Source: Bacteroidales bacterium (GTDB taxonomy: Bacteria; Bacteroidota; Bacteroidia; Bacteroidales; Bacteroidaceae). Taken from it: a stretch of 15,033 nt of DNA. Both the position numbers and the translations under genes were made by a program. Positions 8,386 through 14,656 of the stretch are shown here, piece after piece. The stretch is from positions 1-15,033 of the forward strand of contig SFKY01000061.1 of the NCBI GenBank assembly GCA_004554665.1, read 5' to 3'. Below the pieces are notes generated by a model, which was not told where the DNA came from, did not search any database, and saw only the letters and a list, made by a program, of their open reading frames with translations. Every line of letters starts with the position of its first letter. Within the stretch, counting starts at the first letter, position 1.

Positions 8386-8395
8386 CACCCCGAAA

Positions 8396-9034
8396 ATGGA
8401 AAAGACGACAAAGAAATACCCCACTATCTGCATCTGTCAGCTGGTCATCGCCCTGGCCATGCTGCTTCCCCTCCCCCTTAAAGCCGGCCGCGAGGCCGAC
8501 GCTCAAAGCATTCTGATGCGTTCATTAGGCCTGCTGCAACATCCCAACGGCTCTTCGTTTGACTATCAGATGAAGCTCACCCGGTTTTTTACCCAATCGG
8601 GCAGCCTCATCCTGAAAGGTAAAAAGACGTATGGCAAGTCGAAGAAGAATACCATGTGGAGCGACGGCACTACCACCTGGAAACTTTCGCCTGATGAGAG
8701 CGAAGTGGTGGTGTATCGCACGGCTGACCTCAAGCGCAAGCCCCTGGGCGAACTGCTGGACGAGGTCAGACACAACTGTAAGTACAACTTGGAGAAGAGT
8801 CAGGAGGGAACGTATTTGGTGCATGTGAGGTCATTGGACAAGAAATCCGACATTCGCGAAGCCACCGTCTTGATTGACGCCCGCAGTTTCGTCCCTAAAC
8901 AGTTCCGCATGAAGGTCGGACTGGTCTGGGTATTGGTAGATATTCAGAATTTTCGTACCGGCAACTACCCCGACTCCTTCTTTCAGTATCAACCCAAGGA
9001 GCATCCCCGGGCTAAAATCGTTGATCGCCGCTAA
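8396..9034 (+). CDS. Secreted LolA-like (outer-membrane lipoprotein carrier fold) protein
   Basis: This is a 212-residue exported protein, the only plus-strand gene in the window. The N-terminus has a lysine-rich start, a hydrophobic core (about 12-28, including LVIALAMLLPLPL) and a probable signal peptidase I site near residue 30-36 (LKAGREADA). No lipobox is evident. The rest alternates polar and hydrophobic residues in the manner of a LolA/LolB half-barrel. Examples are FDYQMKLTRFF, GSLILKGKKTYGKSKKNTMW, then a TWKLSPDESEVVVYR strand and a late IDARSFVPKQFRMK segment. These fit the Bacteroidetes LolA-like family, whose members bind lipoproteins or lipids in the periplasm. The assignment rests on fold-like pattern rather than a catalytic motif. 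The gene stands alone between a divergent promoter region and a tandem-repeat array that would form its 3' untranslated region. Confidence 0.72.
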   Translation: MEKTTKKYPTICICQLVIALAMLLPLPLKAGREADAQSILMRSLGLLQHPNGSSFDYQMKLTRFFTQSGSLILKGKKTYGKSKKNTMWSDGTTTWKLSPDESEVVVYRTADLKRKPLGELLDEVRHNCKYNLEKSQEGTYLVHVRSLDKKSDIREATVLIDARSFVPKQFRMKVGLVWVLVDIQNFRTGNYPDSFFQYQPKEHPRAKIVDRR

Positions 9035-9101
9035 GGAAAAGCGCTCACACAAGATGGAAAAACGAGCTTCCATCCTCTTCAATCACCTCTCTATCCCCCA
9101 G

Positions 9102-9478
9102 AATTCCTGCTTGCATCCCGTGCAACCTGCTGTCGTACCCCTACGCTACCTACTTGCATCTGGTGCAACCTGCTGTCGTACCCCTACGCTACCTACTTGC
9201 ATCCGATGCAACCTGCTGTCGTACCCCTACGCTACCTACTTGCATCCGGTGCAACCTGCTGTCGTACCCCTACGCCACCTACTTGCAGCCGGTGCAACCT
9301 GCTGTCGTACCCCTACACTACCTACTTGCACCCGATGCAACCTGCTGTCGTACCCCTACGCCACCTACTTGCACCCGATGCAACCTGCTGTCGTACCCCT
9401 ACGCTACCTACTTGCAACCGGTACAACCTGCTGTCGTACCCCTACGACGCCTACTTGCACCCCATGCAATCAGGAATT
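9102..9478. repeat. Short inverted repeat flanking the tandem array
   Basis: AATTCCTG at 9102-9109 and CAGGAATT at 9471-9478 are perfect 8-bp inverted copies that bracket the tandem array. The left arm overlaps the first five bases of the array, the right arm begins one base after it. They could close the array into a large stem in RNA, or mark the boundary of a unit that was inserted or expanded. Eight base pairs is short, so chance is possible. Confidence 0.45.
9106..9469. repeat. Tandem array of eight 43-bp units with nine palindromes
   Basis: Eight full units run head to tail from 9126 to 9469, every one exactly 43 bp. Each has a 28-bp part beginning CCTGCTGTCGTACCCCTA, an 18-bp block invariant in all eight. 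A 15-bp palindrome TTGCA-N5-TGCAA follows. A ninth palindrome (9111-9125) precedes unit 1 after a lone CCTGC. The palindrome arms are intact in eight of nine copies (the one at 9412-9426 has TACAA) while the 5-base centres vary: CCCGT's variant first, then TCTGG, TCCGA, TCCGG, GCCGG, CCCGA, CCCGA, ACCGG, CCCCA. A second mini-inverted repeat, CGTA-CCCC-TACG, lies in most units. The array sits between convergent genes, with no CRISPR or transposase gene in view. Because 43 is not a multiple of three, it is unlikely to encode a protein. Its function is unknown. Confidence 0.95.
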
Positions 9479-9516
9479 TCGACCAAGAAATACCACTTTT
9501 CGGCTGTCGCAATCAT

Positions 9517-9564
9517 AAAAAAGAGTTCCCGAATCGCTCTTCCGGATTCGGGAACTCCCTTTTC
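9517..9564. terminator. Bidirectional intrinsic terminator between convergent genes
   Basis: A perfect 13-bp stem pairs GAGTTCCCGAATC (9523-9535) with GATTCGGGAACTC (9545-9557) around a 9-nt loop. On the minus strand it is followed by six T (TTTTTT, 9522-9517), a classic intrinsic terminator for the glycerol-phosphate operon ending at 9583. On the plus strand it is followed by CCCTTTT, so it can also end the LolA-like transcript after the repeat array. Confidence 0.92.
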
Positions 9565-9582
9565 AACAGCTGCGAGGGGTAC

Positions 9583-10413
9583 TTACTCGCGAGCCAAAGC
9601 CAACAAACTACCCAGCTCACCTATGTTCTCGACGATGAGATCGGGCTGATGCGGGGCGGCCTGGGCCACTTCAAGCGTTGTTTCGCCCGAAAGTACCAAG
9701 ACACCAAAGGCATGAGCGTTGCGAGCCATCTCGATGTCGGTGTAGATGCGGTCGCCAACCATGGCAATCTGCTCGGGCTGCAACTGTTTTTGCTGCTCGA
9801 TGCCAATGAGCATATTGGGATCGGGCTTGCCCAACGTGATGTCGGGACGGCGACCCGTGGCATGCTCCAGACAACGGCAGATGGAACCGCAGTCGACCAA
9901 CACGGTCCGCTCATTGGTGGGGCATACGCGGTCGGGATTGGTGGCTATGTAGGGCAGACCTTGCGCAATCCACCACGCGGCACGGCACAGGCGAGAGTAG
10001 ACGAGCGACATGTCGAAGGCGGCTATCACCACGTCGGGCACGTCGTCGGCACTGTCGGCTGTCGAAATGTATCCGGCCTTCTCGAACTGCGAAATCATGC
10101 TGGGCGTACCCAACAGGAAGAGGCGGCGGGCCGAGGGATAATGGGCCTTCAGATAGTCGATGGTGGCCACGGTGGTGGTGTACATCTCCTCCTCAGTGGC
10201 TTCAATGCCCATCTTATGGAGCTTGAGCAGATAGTCGTCGAGCGACTTCGAGGGATTATTGGTCAGAAAACTATAGGTAATGCCCATCTCGCGCAGGCGG
10301 CGAAGGAAGGGGATGGTGAAAGGGAACAGGGAGTTGCCCATATAAATAGTACCATCCATGTCGAGGGCTACGTGGCGAATGCCGGCCAGGCGTTGTTTCA
10401 GTTCGGGAGTCAT
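9583..10413 (-). CDS. HAD-IIA phosphatase of the NagD/AraL type
   Basis: This is a 276-residue cytoplasmic phosphatase of HAD subfamily IIA. All four motifs are present: motif I LDMDGTIY (nucleophile Asp18, acid/base Asp20), motif II FLTNN (Thr51), motif III LGKPDP (Lys196) and motif IV GDRIYTDI (Asp221, Asp226). The C2-type cap between motifs II and III and the ATNPDRVCPT stretch fit the family. Members act on small phosphates, including p-nitrophenyl phosphate, sugar phosphates, phosphoglycolate and, in some, glycerol phosphate. Its ATG overlaps the TGA of the second transporter (ATGA at 10410-10413), and it is the last gene before the terminator. Being in an operon with a glycerol-1-phosphate dehydrogenase, it may dephosphorylate a glycerol phosphate. 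In Bacillus subtilis the HAD-IIA phosphatase AraL is likewise next to the dehydrogenase AraM. The substrate remains an inference. Confidence 0.88.
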   Translation of the reverse strand: MTPELKQRLAGIRHVALDMDGTIYMGNSLFPFTIPFLRRLREMGITYSFLTNNPSKSLDDYLLKLHKMGIEATEEEMYTTTVATIDYLKAHYPSARRLFLLGTPSMISQFEKAGYISTADSADDVPDVVIAAFDMSLVYSRLCRAAWWIAQGLPYIATNPDRVCPTNERTVLVDCGSICRCLEHATGRRPDITLGKPDPNMLIGIEQQKQLQPEQIAMVGDRIYTDIEMARNAHAFGVLVLSGETTLEVAQAAPHQPDLIVENIGELGSLLALARE

Positions 10414-11885
10414 GATTGCGTCTTGGTTTCCGGGTTCTCAACTTCGTCGTAACCGTCGGCCTTGGCATTCCACATCAACAGGAAGACCAGCATACCCAGC
10501 AGTGCGATGCCTATCATACCGATAAACACATAGTCCCAGCTGCGAGCCGGGTTGACGGCGTTCATGGCGTCCACAAAGATACCCACTCCGATACCCGACA
10601 CCAGGCCGCTGGCATAGCCGAAGAGGCCGGTAAGGCCGTTGGCCGTGGCCGCTGCACGGTTGGTAGCCTGGTTGGCAGCCGCGATGCCGATGAGTGCCTG
10701 CGGGCCATAGATGCAAAATCCGGCCAGGGCCAGCACGATGATCATCACCGTGGGGTTGGTGCCCTTGGGCATCAAGAGGAAACACGTCATGAAGACGACA
10801 ACTCCTATCATGCAATAGACACAGGTATGATGGGCCTTGCCCTTGAGCCAGCGGTCGGTGGCATATCCGCTCACCAGCATACCGATGATGCCGAAGATTT
10901 CAAACACGGCTACCGTCCAGCCGGCCCCTGCCAGCGACATGCCGCGGGCCTCTTTCAGGAAAGTGGGGCCCCAGTCGAGCACGGCAAAGCGCACGATGTA
11001 GACAAAGAAATTGGCCACACCAAGAATCCAGATCCACTTGTTGCGGAAGACATGCTTGCGAATAAAGGCCTTATATTCGGCCGAAGCCTCCTTACCCTTC
11101 TTGTTAATGGTGTGGAGCTCGGGCAGACCCACCGACGACGGAGTATCGCGCAGGCCGATGAAGATGCCCACCGAACCGACCAGGGCAATCGTGGCCGGAA
11201 TCCAGAAGCACCAACGCCAGGCACCCACGTGGGCAGCCGATTCGAGCACACCCTGCATGCGCTCCGTGTCGGAAGCATCGATGTTGAGATGGGCAGCGAT
11301 AGAGGCCACCATCTCAGGATTGGCCGCCATATTGGTGCCCAAAGTGCCCATAATGTAACCGCACAGAATGGCCACGATGCTGGCACCGATGGAATGGGAG
11401 GTGTTCCACACCGACATCTTGGTAGCCAACTCCTGCTGGGGAATCCAATGAGTCAGCAAACGGGCACACGGAGGGAATCCGCTACCTTGCAGAAAATTGT
11501 TAAGCACCAAAATGATGCCGAAAATCAGCACCATCGTATTGGTGAACTGCGCTCCCGAGGTCTCACCCGTCAAGAGCGCGCTGAGGTCGGCACCAAAGCC
11601 AAAGGCATAGTTGGCCACCGCACACAGGAAGAGGCCGATGGCCATATGGTAACGCGCATTGATGCGGTCGGCAACCAGTCCGTTCAGGAAGCGCGACACA
11701 CCATAAACCACGGTAACCAACGTCATGATGATACCGAAACTGGTCTTGGTGATGCCATACTCGGCACTCAAGCCCGGGATAGCAAAAGAAAAATTCTTCC
11801 GGACAAAATAAAACAGGGCGTAACCCACCATGGTCGTGATGATCGTACGCCATTGCCAATACTTAAATAATTTTGATGCTGTCAT
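10410..11885 (-). CDS. MFS organophosphate:phosphate antiporter (GlpT/UhpT family), second copy
   Basis: This 491-residue inner-membrane transporter of the OPA family exchanges an organic phosphate for inorganic phosphate. It has the family's FYFVRKNFSFAIP segment with Arg29, and VYIVRFAVLDWGPTFL with Arg299. These correspond to the two phosphate-binding arginines of E. coli GlpT (Arg45, Arg269). WNTSHSIG carries His164 (GlpT His165), and IYGPQALIG is the late signature. The position of GlpT Lys80 is Arg65 (VSRFLNG) here. Two stretches, about 99-116 and 184-220, are absent from the shorter neighbour transporter and make extra loops. It starts 9 bp after the glycerol-1-phosphate dehydrogenase and overlaps the phosphatase. 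It is probably a paralogue with another or broader substrate, perhaps glycerol-1-phosphate, a glycerophosphodiester or a hexose phosphate. The substrate cannot be settled from sequence. Confidence 0.88.
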   Translation of the reverse strand: MTASKLFKYWQWRTIITTMVGYALFYFVRKNFSFAIPGLSAEYGITKTSFGIIMTLVTVVYGVSRFLNGLVADRINARYHMAIGLFLCAVANYAFGFGADLSALLTGETSGAQFTNTMVLIFGIILVLNNFLQGSGFPPCARLLTHWIPQQELATKMSVWNTSHSIGASIVAILCGYIMGTLGTNMAANPEMVASIAAHLNIDASDTERMQGVLESAAHVGAWRWCFWIPATIALVGSVGIFIGLRDTPSSVGLPELHTINKKGKEASAEYKAFIRKHVFRNKWIWILGVANFFVYIVRFAVLDWGPTFLKEARGMSLAGAGWTVAVFEIFGIIGMLVSGYATDRWLKGKAHHTCVYCMIGVVVFMTCFLLMPKGTNPTVMIIVLALAGFCIYGPQALIGIAAANQATNRAAATANGLTGLFGYASGLVSGIGVGIFVDAMNAVNPARSWDYVFIGMIGIALLGMLVFLLMWNAKADGYDEVENPETKTQS

Positions 11886-11894
11886 ATGATATAC

Positions 11895-13244
11895 TTAAAT
11901 GATTTCCCATAAACCACCCTTACCGAACAAACGGTCTGTCCACTGCGGGAGGAGACCGGTGCGCACACCGAGGTCGAGGATGGTGAACCGACGACGAATG
12001 TGCTGCGCCCGAATAATGCTGTCGCGCAAACGGGCACGTGGCAGGTCGATGTCTTCGGGCATAGTGGGAGCGCCTACCGTCTTCAGGCGACGGACGGCCT
12101 CATCCACCGACACCAACTGCCGCTTCAAGCGTTCACGTGTCTCAGGCCAACGCTCCTTGAGCAACTGCAACTGCTGACGCAATTGCTCGGGCGTTACATA
12201 CTTTGCCTTGATCTCTGTCGCTCCCAATGTGGGGAAGTCAGAGTCGACAAACATCTGCAACGCACGCTGCTCCTGCTCTTCCAACGAGGGCCAACGGCTC
12301 ACACACTGCTCCACATCGAGGCCTTCGATATCGCTGACCAGCAGTGACTCGTAGAACGAGAGCGAAACAAGGGTACCGATGCTCACCTGGAATCCGTGAG
12401 AAGGGGGTTCCCCGTTCTTCATTACGAAATTCTCCATATTGAGCAAGTGGCTGAACTGGTGTTCAGCACCACTGGCCGGCCTACTCGAGGCCGGATATGC
12501 CTGCATGGAGAAGCCTCCCAACATGAGTCCTTCGACTAAACCGCCGAGCGCCTTCGGGTCGCCATTGTGAGCACCCTTGGGGTCGGCCAAGGCATCATGA
12601 AGACCACCCTGCACGATGGAGAACGCCACCGGATCAATGGGCTCCACCTCCAGCGCATCGGCCAAAATCCAATCGGCACCGGCCGGCACCTTGGCAAAAA
12701 GGTCGGCATAACCGCTGGCCGTCATGGCAGCAGGAGCCGTAGCCAACACATCAATGTCAGCCACAACGGCACGCGGAGCCGAACAAGGGAAGGTGGTCTT
12801 GGCTCCATCCTTCGTGATGGAGGCGCCAAAAGCCACATAACCATCCATCGAAGCAGCCGTCGCAACAATCATATAGGGCCGTTCGTTATGGTAAGAACTT
12901 AACTTGGTCGTATCATTAATCGTTCCCGAACCAACGGCAATGGCGATGGCATCGGTTTGAGCCAACACAGCATCGAGACGGTCGATATACTTCCACTCAG
13001 CATGCATACCGGGCTCGTTGAAAATGTAAGAATCGTCAAGGGGAATACCGGCCTGACGCAAATGCTCTTCAACCTCACGACCGGCTACTTCGTAAGAAGA
13101 CTGGTCGGCCACCACCATAGCCCTACGATTAGGGAACTGTTCACTAAAGATACGCGGCACCTCCACCAATACCCCTTGACCAATACAAAGGGCCTTCGTC
13201 TGGGTGGCTTTGTCGAGCGCGAGTTTTACTCTATCAATTTTCAT
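11895..13244 (-). CDS. egsA: sn-Glycerol-1-phosphate dehydrogenase (AraM/EgsA family)
   Basis: This 449-residue cytoplasmic enzyme is of the iron-dependent alcohol dehydrogenase / dehydroquinate synthase fold. It interconverts sn-glycerol-1-phosphate and dihydroxyacetone phosphate with NAD(P)(H). The N-terminal half has the nucleotide-binding GSGTIND (105-111) and the family motif TAASMDGYVAFGASI (129-143). Metal ligands are Asp181 (SGYADLFAK), His262 (GAEHQFSH) and His283 (PSHGFQV). The 21-residue gap between the histidines equals that in archaeal glycerol-1-phosphate dehydrogenase. The C-terminal part is helical, with an extra 100 residues or so typical of the AraM branch. In B. subtilis AraM feeds heptaprenylglyceryl phosphate synthesis. 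Here the gene lies 8 bp after a glpT-type gene and 9 bp before another transporter, and glpC is in the same run. That favours use in glycerol-phosphate catabolism, though lipid precursor supply is not excluded. Confidence 0.93.
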   Translation of the reverse strand: MKIDRVKLALDKATQTKALCIGQGVLVEVPRIFSEQFPNRRAMVVADQSSYEVAGREVEEHLRQAGIPLDDSYIFNEPGMHAEWKYIDRLDAVLAQTDAIAIAVGSGTINDTTKLSSYHNERPYMIVATAASMDGYVAFGASITKDGAKTTFPCSAPRAVVADIDVLATAPAAMTASGYADLFAKVPAGADWILADALEVEPIDPVAFSIVQGGLHDALADPKGAHNGDPKALGGLVEGLMLGGFSMQAYPASSRPASGAEHQFSHLLNMENFVMKNGEPPSHGFQVSIGTLVSLSFYESLLVSDIEGLDVEQCVSRWPSLEEQEQRALQMFVDSDFPTLGATEIKAKYVTPEQLRQQLQLLKERWPETRERLKRQLVSVDEAVRRLKTVGAPTMPEDIDLPRARLRDSIIRAQHIRRRFTILDLGVRTGLLPQWTDRLFGKGGLWEII

Positions 13245-13252
13245 TTATGTAA

Positions 13253-14626
13253 TTAAAGGGTTCGTTTTTCTTCTTGATAAGTCAGCATCATCAACAGAAT
13301 GGAGATGACGCAACTGAGAATCAGTAACACGAAAGTCCAATTCCATCCGGCATTTTGAGCCACGTAACCAATCACCACGTTGGCCAACAAAGCAGTTCCC
13401 AACACGTAACCCATAAATCCCGTCAGTCCGGCTGCCGTTCCGGCGGCATTCTTGGGGGCTAAGTCGAGAGCCTGCACCCCAATGAGCATCACGGGACCAT
13501 AAATAAAGAAGCCGATGGCAATGAGACACAGTAATACAATGGTGATATTGTCGGAAAATTGCCAATAGATAAAAATGAACACGGCTACTACAGCCATAAA
13601 TATAATGGTGGGCAACGCCCGGCGACCATGAAAAACGCGGTCGCTCAGCCATCCGCACACCAACGTACCCGGAATGGCCGCTATTTCATAAGCAAAATAG
13701 GCCCAACCGGCCTCTTTGATATGAATGCCTTTCTCAGTCAATATGGCGGGAGCCCAGTCGAGACAACCATAGCGAACCATATAGACAAAGGCGTTGGCAA
13801 AAGCTATATACCAAAGGAAGCGGTTCGACAAGACTGTGAGGAATATCTCACGGCTGGAAAGCACCTCTTCAGACTTCTTGCTGTAAGTGCCCGCATAGTC
13901 CTTGCGCCACTCTTCGATGGAAGGCAACCCACACGATTGAGGGGTATCGCGAATAAGGCAATAAGCCACAATGGCAATCAATATGGCAACACAAGCGGGG
14001 AACAAATAGGTTCCAACCAAGAAATAACATTGCTGGTCGGCGCCATAGAACCAAGAGCCGAACCAGGTAGCACCATAGGCAGCCATAGGACCAACGAGGG
14101 CGCCACCCACGTTGTGGGCGCAGTTCCAAATCGACATCATAGTGCCGCGCTCGGTTTGAGAGAACCAGTGAGTCATTACACGGCCGCAAGGAGGCCAACC
14201 CATACCGTTAAACCAACCCACGAGGAAGTTGAGCACTGTCATAAGGGCGATAGCCCACATTTTGTTTTCGGGACCGAAAGCCACCACCGGCACAATCATG
14301 AACATCATAGAGATAGATGCGAGCACGAGACCGAGGGGGAGGAACACGCGAGCATTGCTTCGGTCGCTCACGCTACCCATCAAGAATTTCGACAAGGCAT
14401 AGGCGATGGCGTTCATTGAGAGAACAATACCGAGTTCGCCTTTCTCAAAGCCAAATTCGCCGAGGAACGGGATAGCCATTGAGAAGTTTTTACGCACGAT
14501 GTAAAATCCGGCATATCCGATGAATATACCGAGGAATACCTGCCAACGCAGACTCTTATAGGTAGAATCTACTTTCTCCTGTGGGAGTTCGGGCTTAAAA
14601 GCCGGAGGTGTTAAAAATTTCCACAT
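13253..14626 (-). CDS. glpT: Glycerol-3-phosphate transporter, GlpT type (MFS)
   Basis: This 457-residue inner-membrane antiporter imports sn-glycerol-3-phosphate in exchange for phosphate. The substrate-site residues of E. coli GlpT are conserved. Arg45 lies in FYIVRKNFSMAIPFL and Lys80 in LSKFLMGSVSDRSNAR, both at the E. coli numbering. The GlpT His165 equivalent is His171 (WNCAHNVGG) and the Arg269 equivalent is Arg285 (FVYMVRYGCLDW). The late IYGPVMLIGVQALDLAPK segment and twelve predicted membrane helices complete the match. It follows glpC after 30 bp and precedes the glycerol-1-phosphate dehydrogenase by 8 bp, with no promoter between. That points to one glycerol-phosphate operon. It is a better GlpT candidate than the second copy, since Lys80 is kept. 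Transport of related organophosphates cannot be ruled out. Confidence 0.9.
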   Translation of the reverse strand: MWKFLTPPAFKPELPQEKVDSTYKSLRWQVFLGIFIGYAGFYIVRKNFSMAIPFLGEFGFEKGELGIVLSMNAIAYALSKFLMGSVSDRSNARVFLPLGLVLASISMMFMIVPVVAFGPENKMWAIALMTVLNFLVGWFNGMGWPPCGRVMTHWFSQTERGTMMSIWNCAHNVGGALVGPMAAYGATWFGSWFYGADQQCYFLVGTYLFPACVAILIAIVAYCLIRDTPQSCGLPSIEEWRKDYAGTYSKKSEEVLSSREIFLTVLSNRFLWYIAFANAFVYMVRYGCLDWAPAILTEKGIHIKEAGWAYFAYEIAAIPGTLVCGWLSDRVFHGRRALPTIIFMAVVAVFIFIYWQFSDNITIVLLCLIAIGFFIYGPVMLIGVQALDLAPKNAAGTAAGLTGFMGYVLGTALLANVVIGYVAQNAGWNWTFVLLILSCVISILLMMLTYQEEKRTL

Positions 14627-14656
14627 GATATTAAAGAATAGTTGAAATGGTTTGTA

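Noticed and set aside
9106..9469. CRISPR array
   Set aside because: The units could be read as 28-bp repeats with 15-bp spacers, but the would-be spacers are too short, nearly identical and palindromic, and no cas gene is present.
9021..9649. Repeat protein encoded by the tandem array (all three plus frames are open across it)
   Set aside because: The 43-bp period shifts frame each unit. Openness in all three frames follows from one stop-free unit being copied. There is no start signal, and the frames begin inside the LolA-like gene or the array and run into the terminator or the antisense of the phosphatase gene.
9154..10452. 432-residue plus-strand open frame
   Set aside because: It joins the repeat array, the terminator and the antisense of the HAD phosphatase, so it is not a credible gene.
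10416..11870. 484-residue open frame on the plus strand
   Set aside because: It is fully antisense to the transporter gene, rich in His, Gly, Arg and Gln, with no domain. It is a shadow of codon use in the real gene.
13559..14419. 286-residue plus-strand open frame
   Set aside because: It is antisense to glpT with a low-complexity, His-rich translation. The glpT reading has conserved transporter residues.
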